A DNA stretch of 64,000 nucleotides, taken from positions 1 to 64,000 of the forward strand of contig NZ_JALOBS010000024.1 of the NCBI RefSeq assembly GCF_023228165.1. The letters run 5' to 3'. This document shows positions 7,371 to 15,834 of the stretch, piece by piece. The notes beneath the pieces were generated by a model that was not told where the DNA came from, made no database searches, and saw only the letters and a list, made by a program, of their open reading frames with translations. The translations under genes were made by a program, and so were the position numbers. The DNA comes from Methylomonas sp. (GTDB lineage Bacteria; Pseudomonadota; Gammaproteobacteria; Methylococcales; Methylomonadaceae). Each line of letters opens with the position of its first letter. Within the stretch, counting starts at the first letter, position 1.

Positions 7371-8822
7371 TTATTTTTTGGAACGACTGATTGCCGCCGC
7401 ATATGCCGCATCGAATTTATCGCGCAAACGCGCAGAAACAGTAATTTGCGCGGCGGAATTCGCCGAATTTGGTTCCAGTTTCTCAATAATTTCTGATGCA
7501 ATATCGTTCATCGAAAATTCAATGCCGAGATAATCGAAGATAAAGATAATCATCTCGAAATCTCGAAGAAGCATGCATCGCGATATTTCACACTCCGGTG
7601 CTAAAAATTGCATATTTCTGCCGATAAATTCCAATGCCGCAAGAAAATACGGGCTATCGCGCTTAATGTAATTAGACTTCATTTGGTTGATAATATCCTG
7701 CGAAATGAATTTTTCTATTGTGCCTATAATCGGATGAGCGCGCGATAAAGGAATAAAATTAAATCCACTATCTTCCAAAACTAACATCGCGTCCTGCAAT
7801 GTGAAACAAGAAAATTCCGGTGTCGAATCGGGAGTATCACTATCAATGTCGATATCTGATTGTGCTGGCAATAAATTAAATACCGGATATAAGTCGAACG
7901 TATGGGGATTATCGAAATGTAATGGAAGCCAAATTCGCATGATTTCGCGAAACTCGTCGCGCCTAATATGTGCGCATAATTCAATCCGTTCAATAAAGCA
8001 ATAAGCTGGTTCGCTAAGCGAACAAACATTATACATAATTTCTAACCAGAATATTACTCTTTCTTTTGTTAATTCTTGGCGACATTCAGAAATATTTGTT
8101 GATGTCGATAAAGCGCCAATTAATTTTTCAACGAATCCATGCGCGCGTAATCCTTCTAAATAAACACCTCTAAGCATCTCCCAGGGTTCGAAGCATCCGT
8201 ACAGTGGACGGGGCTCTGCCGAGTGTCTGCGCGAATCACGGGCGTTGGGTGTAAACTCTCGAAAGGTGCAGTAATCAAGATTATTAATACAATGCGCGAT
8301 TAGCCTGTAAAGAATACTTTTCGTTTTATTCTCTGCGTAGAAATTGCATTGATTGTCAATCCATTTCGCGATTTGTATTTGTATGGCTGATAATTTTCCC
8401 TCGGCGACATATGTTTCGAGAAGAAATTCATAGACTTTTTTGACGCGTTTCTGGATTTCATGTTGGAGAATTAAATTACCGCCCGAAATTTCTGCGATAA
8501 TTGGCGATAAACATAATCGCATATTTCGATGCGCGTGATATATGAGCATTCCGATTAGAGTAGTTTTTTTGCCAGTAGCGTAATGAAATAACTCATCGCA
8601 AGGGCGAATATAATCGAATAATTTATGAATCGCGGCGACATTTTCTGCGGCAAGAATATATTCTTCAAGTTCGCGAGATGAAAGCAATGGCACCAATAAA
8701 CGCACTGCGTTATTCCAATATTTGCAAACAATTGACGCCGCGCGCAAATCGCGAAGGCGCAAGTTGCCAAAAATATAGCAAAGGGACGAATAATTTACTG
8801 CTAACCCATCGGATTCCGCCAT
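7371..8822 (-). CDS. large F-box-like protein
   Basis: 483 residues from the ATG at 8822 (the longer frame uses a TTG). Residues ~10-45 fit an F-box: LCYIFGNLRLRDL, then a small-residue helix and VCKYWNNAV. F-box proteins recruit targets to SCF ubiquitin ligases, and viruses use them to redirect host degradation. The rest is helical without recognised repeats. A degenerate palindromic unit (8192-8225) interrupts the middle in frame. Confidence 0.65.
   Translation of the reverse strand: MAESDGLAVNYSSLCYIFGNLRLRDLRAASIVCKYWNNAVRLLVPLLSSRELEEYILAAENVAAIHKLFDYIRPCDELFHYATGKKTTLIGMLIYHAHRNMRLCLSPIIAEISGGNLILQHEIQKRVKKVYEFLLETYVAEGKLSAIQIQIAKWIDNQCNFYAENKTKSILYRLIAHCINNLDYCTFREFTPNARDSRRHSAEPRPLYGCFEPWEMLRGVYLEGLRAHGFVEKLIGALSTSTNISECRQELTKERVIFWLEIMYNVCSLSEPAYCFIERIELCAHIRRDEFREIMRIWLPLHFDNPHTFDLYPVFNLLPAQSDIDIDSDTPDSTPEFSCFTLQDAMLVLEDSGFNFIPLSRAHPIIGTIEKFISQDIINQMKSNYIKRDSPYFLAALEFIGRNMQFLAPECEISRCMLLRDFEMIIFIFDYLGIEFSMNDIASEIIEKLEPNSANSAAQITVSARLRDKFDAAYAAAISRSKK
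8192..8225. repeat. degenerate double-hairpin unit, in frame
   Basis: AGCAT, an 11-nt block CCGT-ACA-GTGG, ACGG in place of TCGA, GGC-TCT-GCC, GAGTG. The block lengths are kept (11, 4, 9) while the sequence has drifted, as expected for an old copy in the F-box-like gene. Confidence 0.65.
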
Positions 8823-8926
8823 ATATCTTCGATTGTATTCTTGTTGAATATATGCACTATTTGAATTCGAAATCGCATTAATCAAAAATAAATATAACTT
8901 ACAATACGCTTTCGTAGATGTTATTC

Positions 8927-8936
8927 TTTTTGAATT
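8927..8936 (+). promoter_or_regulatory. T-tract/GAA motif upstream of 8957
   Basis: TTTTTGAATT; its last base is 20 nt before the ATG. Confidence 0.5.
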
Positions 8937-8956
8937 AATTCATTGCAAAAATAATA

Positions 8957-9331
8957 ATGGCAGTAAGTCCGCCGTCACCGAATGACTTGCTCATGGTTGC
9001 TGCGCGCGAAGGAAACATCACACTTTGCTACAACCTCATCGGGAATAAGGGTCTCGATTTTAATAAATTATATTGCATAGGATTTAAAACGCGCAATTTA
9101 GATATTTGTAAACTCGCGATTGTGTATGGCGCGAATGATTTTGCCGGCATTGTTGCGAAGCATCGTTCTTCGTTAATCGCCACGAAAAAAAGCGGATACT
9201 GTGATAGATTAACTTTTGCGCAGATTTGGCAAAGTTATGACGCACGACAAGCTCGGCAAAGCCTCGACACCTCCGGTGGAGCTCGCAGTATTCCAATCAC
9301 GGCAAAATTAGAGAAATTCCGAGATGAATGA
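8957..9331 (+). CDS. short ankyrin-like protein with palindromic unit
   Basis: 124 residues. Two ankyrin-like helices are visible (LMVAAREGNITLC and LDICKLAIVYGANDF), related to the 27-residue repeats elsewhere in the window. The gene ends about 45 nt beyond the palindromic unit at 9249-9284, which adds residues reading ARQSLDTSGGAR. It is probably a small or truncated member of the repeat family without an F-box. Confidence 0.55.
   Translation: MAVSPPSPNDLLMVAAREGNITLCYNLIGNKGLDFNKLYCIGFKTRNLDICKLAIVYGANDFAGIVAKHRSSLIATKKSGYCDRLTFAQIWQSYDARQARQSLDTSGGARSIPITAKLEKFRDE
9249..9284. repeat. double-hairpin unit, in frame
   Basis: AAGCTC, GGC-AAA-GCC, TCGA, CACC-TCC-GGTG, GAGCTC. Both stems are perfect. 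It is read in frame near the 3' end of gene 8957-9331. Confidence 0.85.
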
Positions 9332-9339
9332 GACTTTAA

Positions 9340-9349
9340 TTTTTTGAAT
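9340..9349 (+). promoter_or_regulatory. T-tract/GAA motif upstream of 9375
   Basis: TTTTTTGAAT, 25 nt before the ATG. Confidence 0.45.
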
Positions 9350-9374
9350 GTGAAGTTCGAAAAGATAATAACAA

Positions 9375-9584
9375 ATGACAACCAAGAACCAATCTCTACC
9401 GATTGAAATCCGCCAACAAATTGCATCCTATCGCAGGACATTTTTCCATAAAAATGAATCGTATTTCGCTCCCATAGGCGGCTTAATTTCTGTGCGAGAG
9501 AGTAAACCAAATAATCTCAATACACGCGCCAATGGTATACGCCACATTCATTGCGTTTGCACTGGATTCATCGACAATTCATAA
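9375..9584 (+). CDS. short F-box-like fragment or small hypothetical protein
   Basis: 69 residues. The N-terminus (SLPIEIRQQIASY) resembles the first helix of an F-box, but the rest of that domain is not visible. It may be a broken remnant of a larger F-box gene. It has the T-tract/GAA motif upstream, which argues that it was once, or still is, transcribed. Confidence 0.4.
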   Translation: MTTKNQSLPIEIRQQIASYRRTFFHKNESYFAPIGGLISVRESKPNNLNTRANGIRHIHCVCTGFIDNS

Positions 9585-9701
9585 AGTGTAGATTCAGGGA
9601 TGGAAGTAGGCGCGATTCAAGATTAAAAAAATGCTACCTTTCTTTTTTGTATCTGTGATTCACCGTGCACAATCATATATAGAATAAACAATTGCGCGCA
9701 A

Positions 9702-10634
9702 ATGCCGCGCAAGGCAATCATAGCGCGCGATATAGCAGCATTGAAATTAATATTTGATAATCTATTACAACATCATCATATCGCAGAGATAATCAGATGC
9801 GCAAGAGTTTGTCGCGTTTGGCAAAATGCAGTCGATTCGTATTTTACTACAAAGAAAAGTGCGGAAATATTGGAACGCATCGGGCAAACAATAATTTTAA
9901 CAGAAGATGATGGAACCGCGTTCTCTTTAGATTTGCTAACTGCGGCTCCTCAAAAGAACGAGCACCTCTCGCTTCCGACTGCGCCGAATGTCGTACGCGC
10001 GATTTTCAATAGCGATGACACAGCAATGTTATTCGGCGAAGTTGCATGTGATGCGATTTGCAGCTTTTTCGGGCGAAAATTTGTTGTTGATGCGATTTTG
10101 CGAGGACTTTTCGCATCCGGCGATATACCGGCGATTTACAATAATATATTCAGTCTTAAAGCAGTGGTATCCTCCTCCGCATCGTGTGAAATCGCACATA
10201 TTCCCATATATTGGATATGTACTTGCCTGAATTTTCTTTGGTGGAACAAAAAATTGCACCAGTCTCATCACGAAACACGCCAAGAAGTCGTCATTCGCGC
10301 GTTTGCGGATGCTGTGATTCGCGCGGGCGTTGTGCGAGTAATTCTGCCGATTCTCGCAGCGTTCCAGGATTCGCGTAAGTGGATTAGCAATGCATTCGGC
10401 AGTTGGATTGCTGATTTCGATGCGCGAGATATATTTGTCGAAATTCTTCTCAATGATTGCCGCAGTGCGAATGTCGAAGAGTGTGTACATGATAATGCCG
10501 CGCTTGTCGGCGGCGAAAGTGCGGCGCGAATGGAAATGATTCGCCGGGTTTGTTGCGGGATTTCGCGTAAAAGTGCGAATCGCGTGCCAAAGCGCACATT
10601 GCGGCTAATCACGGCTATTATACAACTTACTTAG
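9702..10634 (+). CDS. F-box-like protein
   Basis: 310 residues. An F-box-like region lies at about residues 12-50: LKLIFDNLLQHHHIAEIIRCARVCRVWQNAV, here quoted in two parts as LKLIFDNLL and CARVCRVWQNAV. The remainder is helical, with no repeats recognised. It is similar in plan to the larger F-box-like gene at 7371-8822. Role as for other viral F-box proteins: a candidate adaptor to host ubiquitin ligases (family inference). Confidence 0.6.
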   Translation: MPRKAIIARDIAALKLIFDNLLQHHHIAEIIRCARVCRVWQNAVDSYFTTKKSAEILERIGQTIILTEDDGTAFSLDLLTAAPQKNEHLSLPTAPNVVRAIFNSDDTAMLFGEVACDAICSFFGRKFVVDAILRGLFASGDIPAIYNNIFSLKAVVSSSASCEIAHIPIYWICTCLNFLWWNKKLHQSHHETRQEVVIRAFADAVIRAGVVRVILPILAAFQDSRKWISNAFGSWIADFDARDIFVEILLNDCRSANVEECVHDNAALVGGESAARMEMIRRVCCGISRKSANRVPKRTLRLITAIIQLT

Positions 10635-10650
10635 TAGCGCGGGGTGCATC

Positions 10651-10660
10651 TTTTTTTGAA
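10651..10660 (+). promoter_or_regulatory. T-tract/GAA motif upstream of 10695
   Basis: TTTTTTTGAA, 34 nt before the ATG chosen for the next gene. Confidence 0.5.
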
Positions 10661-10694
10661 TTTTAATACTATACTTAATAATACTCCCCAATCT

Positions 10695-11123
10695 ATGGAA
10701 AACGAAACGCAGCGCTTAGGGAATGGCGAAAATTTAGCAAAGGAAAAAGCGCGCCTCATAGCGCGTGCATGCGCGCAGAATATTATTAAAAGAGAGAAAT
10801 TAGAAATGCCAGTCAATACAACACCAGAGCAATTCCTTTTCGATACGAACCAATCACTCGCAATGGAAATGATGAAATGCACAATGGACTCTGCTCTAAG
10901 CATGCAACATCCGCATGAACTGCGAGCAGGGACTGCAGCTGCATTGCATGTCTCCACTGCGGAATTAGATGAACTTGTGCAACGTCGCGCAACAGAAATG
11001 CTGAACAGTGCCGGTATTTTTGTTCCGCCTGGTAAATGCGCGGCAGAAATGTTAACACTGGAAATGGCGGCGAGTTTGGGCGATGAGCTTGGAGATATTG
11101 CGCGCAAATCTGCCAAAAAATAA
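10695..11123 (+). CDS. hypothetical helical protein
   Basis: 142 residues from the ATG at 10695; a longer frame starts at 10644 but would place the T-tract/GAA motif inside the gene. Rich in Ala, Glu and Met and predicted to be nearly all helical, with no membrane span. A long antisense frame covers the same DNA and looks less like protein. No family recognised. Confidence 0.6.
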   Translation: MENETQRLGNGENLAKEKARLIARACAQNIIKREKLEMPVNTTPEQFLFDTNQSLAMEMMKCTMDSALSMQHPHELRAGTAAALHVSTAELDELVQRRATEMLNSAGIFVPPGKCAAEMLTLEMAASLGDELGDIARKSAKK

Positions 11124-11162
11124 AACATTCAACGTCTCGCCAGTGCGCGATGCATCATAATC

Positions 11163-11744
11163 TTACATATAAAAGAACCAACTAATGGCATTCTTCTCCG
11201 GGAAAAGAAATTCACAATTCTGCGGCTCAATGAAGCGCATCTTTTTTTGCGCATCTATCCATACATTAATTGCGTGACAGCCGACTTTCTTTTCGAAAAC
11301 ACCATGGATAACACCCACAGATATTCCGCTCGCCGTATTCGCGCGTTCAGCCCACCAAGTTCGCGCGTCAACAGCGAATTTCAGGGCAAAATCGTCACAA
11401 TCGAAGACTTCTGGGCGATATACAAGATTATCATAACTCGGCTTCATTTGCGCGAGAAAAGTCGCCATTTCTTGTTGAGATGGGGATTCGTATTGCGCAT
11501 CAGCGAGAGTGATATGCATTTCATGAGTGAAAAGCGGCGATTCGTGAATGACTCGCCGAATTTCATCTGCGGAAATTATCGCCGACCGCGAATCGCCTGC
11601 GGTTGTGTGAGTTTTCATAGCGGCAAAATCACGCGAATGCGCGGCAGATAATCCTCGCTGAATCTTGGCGAGTGCTGCATCATGATGTGTGCTCAGCGTA
11701 GTTGCGAAATCACCGGCGAATTTCTCAGAAAATTGGTGATTCAT
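11163..11744 (-). CDS. putative papain-like (MOA-type) cysteine protease
   Basis: 193 residues. The C-terminal 90 residues have the order FDCDDFA (C116), GCHAINVWID (H157, with D164) and FIEPQN (E173). This Cys-His-acid arrangement recalls the papain-like C-terminal domain of the Marasmius oreades agglutinin and related bacterial proteins, which cleave proteins in a calcium-dependent way. The N-terminal 80 residues are polar and unassigned. No lectin domain is seen. The protease call is inferred from motif order only; an inactive structural relative is possible. Confidence 0.5.
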   Translation of the reverse strand: MNHQFSEKFAGDFATTLSTHHDAALAKIQRGLSAAHSRDFAAMKTHTTAGDSRSAIISADEIRRVIHESPLFTHEMHITLADAQYESPSQQEMATFLAQMKPSYDNLVYRPEVFDCDDFALKFAVDARTWWAERANTASGISVGVIHGVFEKKVGCHAINVWIDAQKKMRFIEPQNCEFLFPEKNAISWFFYM

Positions 11745-11866
11745 TTTTTTAGAAATATGGCGGAATATCGAATTATATATTTATGACCGACAAAAAAGAT
11801 GCCAAGGAAGGTATCTTTTTCGAATATCCGCAAAATTGACTTATCGCGCGTATTGAAGCCGATTAT

Positions 11867-11904
11867 CTTTATTAAATTGAAATTACATTTGAGCTAAGGA
11901 TATA
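11867..11904 (+). promoter_or_regulatory. conserved leader of zinc-finger gene family
   Basis: An AT-rich leader with the core ATTAAATTGAAATTAC and TTGAGCTAAG just before the ATG. Similar leaders precede 36805, 38119 and 40282. Confidence 0.6.
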
Positions 11905-13596
11905 ATGACAGATTCGCGTTGCTGTGCATCATGTGGCAAAATTTTCAAATATCGCAGTCAATTACGGAAACACTCTCAGCGCAAAACACCATGCGCGCCA
12001 ATTGCGCAAGATAATAAAATAGAAGTTGCGCTGTCATTAACTAATTTAGATGACTTTCTTATTCAAGAAATTTACACGCAAGGTTGTGCATTCAGCGATA
12101 TGCGCCATCTACGTGAAACCTGTTCTCGGTTCGCGGCATTATTTCCTATTCCACGGGAAAGGCGCATTGCAAACAATCTACTATCGAACGCGGCAAAAAA
12201 TAATCACCTGAAATTGTGCATCACTGCCAAGGAGCTCGGCGCAGATGATTTTGATATCATGTTCGACTCTGCAGCGCGAAATGGGCATGTGGAGCTCTGC
12301 ATCCTCGCGAAAGAATGGGGTGCGTTCAAGTTTGACTGGATGATGAACGCAGCCGCCGAGGGCGGGCACGAGGAGTTGTGTGTTCTCGCAAAAGAATGGG
12401 GTTCGTGTGATTTTGACGGAATGCTTTACTCTGCAGCAAAAGGCGGGCACGAGGAGCTGTGTGTTCTCGCGAAGGAATGGGGTGCGTATGATTTTGACGG
12501 AATGCTTGAATCTACAGCACTCGGCGGACATGAAGATTTATGCATTCTCGCGAAGGAATGGGGTGCGAAAGATTTCGGCAGAATGCTTGACTCTGCAGCA
12601 ACAGGTGGGCAAGAGAAACTCTGCGTTCTCGCAAATGAATGGGGCTCAACTCAATTTGACAGAATGTTTCGTGCAGCAAAGGGTGGGCATAAAGATTTGT
12701 GCATTCTCGCAAAGGAATGGGGCGCCACAGCGTTCAATTGGATGCTCGAATACGCGGCACTCGGTGGGCATAAAGATTTATGCATTCTCGCGAAGGAATG
12801 GGGTGCAACCGATTTTAATGGAATGCTTGGCAAAGCAGCGCAACGCGGATATAAAGCTTTATGTGTTCTCGCGAAGGAATGGGGCGCGACTAATTTTAGT
12901 GATATGCTTTGCGGTGCTGCAGAAGGCGAGCAAATCGAACTTTGTATTCTTGCAAAGGAATGGGGCAACGCGCATGAGGAATTAAGCAATTTTGACGGAA
13001 TGTTTTATGCTGCGTTTGGCGGACACGTGGAAATTTGTCTCCTTGCAAAAGAATGGGGCGCTACAAATTTTAATAAGATGCTCGTAAACGCTACATATAA
13101 CGGATATCGAGATTTATGCATTCTCGCAAAAGAATGGGGCGCGACAAATTTTAATGAGATGCTCCGCGAAGCTGCATCTGAAGGATATAAAGATTTATGT
13201 ATTCTTGCAAGGGAGTGGGGCGCAACTGATTTTAATGCGCTGTTACGCATTGCGACGATGCGTAGATATAAATCTTTATGCATTCTCGCAAAGGAATGGG
13301 GCGCTACAAATTTTAATGAGATGCTCAGCGAAGCTGTAGGCGATGAATTTGAAGATTTATGCATTCTCGCAAAGGAATGGGGCGCTACAAATTTTAATGA
13401 GATGCTCATCACAGCCGTGGATAGAAAGAACGTCGGTCTCTGCATTCTCGCAGAAGAATGGGGCGCCGATGATTTTGACGAGATGTTACGTATCGCAACA
13501 TTAATTAGGCACAAGGAACTGTGCACCCTCGCAAGAGAATGGGGTGCGGAATCCGAAATAGATACTGATAGCTCCGACTCGGATACGTACTATTGA
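11905..13596 (+). CDS. zinc finger, F-box-like and 17 short ankyrin-like repeats
   Basis: 563 residues. A C-x2-C-x12-H-x6-C finger lies at about residues 8-31 (CASCGKIFKYRS...KTPC), followed by an F-box-like segment (LDDFLIQEIYTQG, LRETCSRFAALFP, about 47-85). Then come about 17 tandem repeats with a 27-residue period; the consensus core is LCILAKEWGATNF and NEML.AA..GH. The repeat matches the two helices of ankyrin but lacks the usual 6-residue hairpin extension, so it is a shortened ankyrin-type unit. The architecture suggests an adaptor that binds targets through the solenoid and a ubiquitin ligase through the F-box. No palindromic unit is inserted here. The repetitive DNA keeps several other frames open; those are shadows. 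Confidence 0.75.
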   Translation: MTDSRCCASCGKIFKYRSQLRKHSQRKTPCAPIAQDNKIEVALSLTNLDDFLIQEIYTQGCAFSDMRHLRETCSRFAALFPIPRERRIANNLLSNAAKNNHLKLCITAKELGADDFDIMFDSAARNGHVELCILAKEWGAFKFDWMMNAAAEGGHEELCVLAKEWGSCDFDGMLYSAAKGGHEELCVLAKEWGAYDFDGMLESTALGGHEDLCILAKEWGAKDFGRMLDSAATGGQEKLCVLANEWGSTQFDRMFRAAKGGHKDLCILAKEWGATAFNWMLEYAALGGHKDLCILAKEWGATDFNGMLGKAAQRGYKALCVLAKEWGATNFSDMLCGAAEGEQIELCILAKEWGNAHEELSNFDGMFYAAFGGHVEICLLAKEWGATNFNKMLVNATYNGYRDLCILAKEWGATNFNEMLREAASEGYKDLCILAREWGATDFNALLRIATMRRYKSLCILAKEWGATNFNEMLSEAVGDEFEDLCILAKEWGATNFNEMLITAVDRKNVGLCILAEEWGADDFDEMLRIATLIRHKELCTLAREWGAESEIDTDSSDSDTYY

Positions 13597-13991
13597 ACCG
13601 ATTTATCAATGCGACACTTTGTTATGCCGCGAGAATGCGGAATAAAACGCTGCCAGCGATTTCTCCGCCATTTTGCTGATTAAAAGTCAGAATCTTATCT
13701 CGTGTTAATTATGCGTGCGCGCTGAGTGGCGCGTATTCTACATTTTTTTGTAATTTTGCGAGCACGAATCGCGCCAATGACCACCGTTGATTTGCTTTTA
13801 TTTCATATTAGAAAAACGCAACTGTGATTCTCCAATCAAATAAAAGCATATCATTTCATTGTTCTATTGGATTTGAATCTATTCTTCTTTGAAACTATTC
13901 CAAATCAATACAAATCATCGGCGTCATTGGCGCATTTGATGAAGAATAGACAAAAAAGATAATCTTCCTCTCTCGCCAATGATGGGAGAAT
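13597..13991. other. intergenic region with an 11-bp inverted repeat
   Basis: 395 nt with no supported gene. An 11-bp perfect inverted repeat (TGCTTTTATTT) lies at 13793-13803 and 13838-13848 around a 34-nt loop. It separates two convergent genes, so it may act in transcript 3'-end formation. Otherwise I see nothing in it. Confidence 0.5.
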
Positions 13992-14501
13992 TTACATCCT
14001 CGCATCGCTTTGGCATCGTCCTCCTTCTTTTAATGCTAATAATTGTGTAAATGCGACGAATAACTCAAATAGAATTTTATCCGCGTCTTTACTGCCACTC
14101 TGAATTCTGTTAAAGACTATTATTTCATCTCGCATCATTTTATGGTCGCCGAAGATATTTCTATGTCGCACATTGCGCGAATATTCTTCGCCGCGTGAAT
14201 GTGTGGTTTCGCGTTGCGAATATTCCACGATTTTCGCCGCTGTTGGCGCCGCAATCTGCATGTAATTTTCCAAATTCGCCGCAATGCGATCCGTAAGATA
14301 CCGATACTCGCTCATATAATCCGCGATTGACATTTGGCAAAAACTGGAATCTTTTACAGAAATTCGCTGGCGACTCGCCGAAGGCACGTTCGCCCATTGC
14401 GCGGATACTGCTGTTGCGTCCATCAATACTTTGACTAATCTTCTTTGTATTTGATATGGTTCTTGCGAAGCGGATGAGGCGGTGCCGGAATCTTGCGCCA
14501 T
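13992..14501 (-). CDS. hypothetical helical protein
   Basis: 169 residues, soluble, mostly helical, with a Ser/Ala-rich N-terminus. No recognised domain. It is divergent from the AT-hook gene at 14653. Confidence 0.55.
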   Translation of the reverse strand: MAQDSGTASSASQEPYQIQRRLVKVLMDATAVSAQWANVPSASRQRISVKDSSFCQMSIADYMSEYRYLTDRIAANLENYMQIAAPTAAKIVEYSQRETTHSRGEEYSRNVRHRNIFGDHKMMRDEIIVFNRIQSGSKDADKILFELFVAFTQLLALKEGGRCQSDARM

Positions 14502-14652
14502 TAAAACTATCCCTTATTAGAATATCTGTATTTCAAATTTACTCTCTATAGAGAGATACATGCGTTTCTGCTAAATTGAGACTTAAGCGGCATCAGTTTA
14601 TACGTTTTTAAACTCGCATAAAAAAGTACTCAAATCAATATATAGATAGCGA

Positions 14653-15018
14653 ATGGCAGAAACAACAGAAATACACGAAGAAAGCGCCCAGAGTGAGACG
14701 ATTCCTGACGAAACTACGATAGTCACTAAACGCGGACGACCTAAGAAATACAATACGCCAGAGGAACGCCATGTTGCGGCAATGGAATCATCAAAGCGAT
14801 ATTACAAACGTCTTGTAGTAATTTCGCATCAATTCGGGCATCTCGTGCCAATTGAAAATCAACCGACACCCGAAGATAAACTTGAGAGAAAAAAACTGCA
14901 ACATCGGGATGCCATGAAGCGGTATTACGCCTCTCATCGTGATGAGATACTCGCATATCAAAACGAATACAACCGCACTCATGATAAGTTTCATGCGGCG
15001 ACTAAAGAAAAAAAATAA
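14653..15018 (+). CDS. AT-hook DNA-binding protein
   Basis: 121 residues. An AT-hook core (KRGRPKKY) sits at about residues 26-33, after an acidic Thr/Glu-rich N-terminus. It is followed by a basic helical region with two Lys/Arg-rich YY motifs (SSKRYYKR and AMKRYYAS). AT-hooks bind the minor groove of AT-rich DNA, so a chromatin or regulatory role is likely. The gene at 15404 is a shorter paralogue with the same order of parts. Confidence 0.7.
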   Translation: MAETTEIHEESAQSETIPDETTIVTKRGRPKKYNTPEERHVAAMESSKRYYKRLVVISHQFGHLVPIENQPTPEDKLERKKLQHRDAMKRYYASHRDEILAYQNEYNRTHDKFHAATKEKK

Positions 15019-15143
15019 TAACTTTTGATATATTTTTTTGTTCGCATAAATATATCACCATCCCGAGAAGAAAAAAACAAGTAAAACCCGAGAGCAGCAG
15101 TGATAATTCCCTGCTGCCTCATTAATTAATCGCAAAGTTTTAA

Positions 15144-15320
15144 ATGGCGATTCCGCGTGCAATAGTGGGTCCGCAAAATATTGAATTTTTCGATTGTTCT
15201 GTCGCGCAAAAGCTCCACCAGAGGTGTCGAGCCTTTGGCGAGCTCATTCGTGGCAAAATTACGCCCGTAGAACGGGGTTTTCTGCAGCGGTATATTGATG
15301 GACCAAGTTTGATTGAATGA
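15144..15320 (+). CDS. 58-residue ORF with a palindromic unit in the middle
   Basis: ATG to TGA, 58 codons. The central third is the translation of the palindromic unit at 15211-15244. The flanks read as ordinary protein (PRAIVGPQNIEFFDC and RGFLQRYIDGPSLIE). Without the unit a small open frame would remain, so this may be a real miniprotein that absorbed one unit in frame. Confidence 0.45.
   Translation: MAIPRAIVGPQNIEFFDCSVAQKLHQRCRAFGELIRGKITPVERGFLQRYIDGPSLIE
15211..15244. repeat. double-hairpin unit, in frame
   Basis: AGCTC, CACC-AGA-GGTG, TCGA, GCC-TTT-GGC, GAGCT. Confidence 0.85.
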
Positions 15321-15403
15321 TATTTTTCCGAATCCATTATGTGCGAGAATATTCTCATATTTTCATTAAATCTTGTTTTTGTAATTTATATAAGTGATAA
15401 TAA

Positions 15404-15706
15404 ATGGCAAACAAAGACATCGACCCAAGTACAGAAATTTTACAAAAAACAATACTACTTCCGCAACAAAGTGCCGAGCCGGCGGCTCCGAGGCACCGCG
15501 GTCGTCCGCGAAAATATTTTACCGAAGAAGAGAGGGTGGCGGCGATAACAGCAGCGAGTAAACGATTCGCGGAGCGCGTTGATGTTGCAAAGCACGGGGG
15601 CGGGTTTGCATTTGTGAGGCATAAAAACCCAACCAAAGAAGATAAACGCGTAAATCGCCAGCAGCATTATGCAGCCAAAAAAATGAAGGATGCTTCGGGT
15701 ATTTAA
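15404..15706 (+). CDS. AT-hook DNA-binding protein, paralogue of 14653
   Basis: 100 residues. The AT-hook HRGRPRKY is followed by FTEEERVAAI and SKRF, matching the order in the paralogue at 14653 (RGRPKKYNTPEERHVAA). The C-terminal part is basic (RQQHYAAKKMK). The pair most likely arose by tandem duplication, with the small ORF at 15144 now between them. Confidence 0.7.
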   Translation: MANKDIDPSTEILQKTILLPQQSAEPAAPRHRGRPRKYFTEEERVAAITAASKRFAERVDVAKHGGGFAFVRHKNPTKEDKRVNRQQHYAAKKMKDASGI

Positions 15707-15834
15707 TTATTTATCAAATTATTTTTTTATTGCTGATATTTATATATAGCGCGCATAGACAAAAAAATCGTACGAGTGCGGAATCACTCATACAAACCAG
15801 AGACCATCTACTTTAACGCGGGAAAATTTTTTAA

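Noticed and set aside
10631..11128. Antisense frame of 165 codons over the gene at 10695
   Set aside because: The plus-strand frame has the upstream T-tract/GAA motif and a protein-like composition; the antisense frame is Ser/Arg-rich shadow sequence.
12181..13526. Long open frames on the opposite strand and in other phases across the 17-repeat gene
   Set aside because: They arise because an 81-nt repeat without stops in one alternative phase stays open for its whole length. Their translations are the same shadow peptide repeated, with no start region or motif.
13597..13991. tRNA or other structured RNA gene in the largest gaps
   Set aside because: I looked for cloverleaf-like pairing with a TTCRA-type T-loop in this gap and in 1-1093 and 18109-18758 and found none that I could support.
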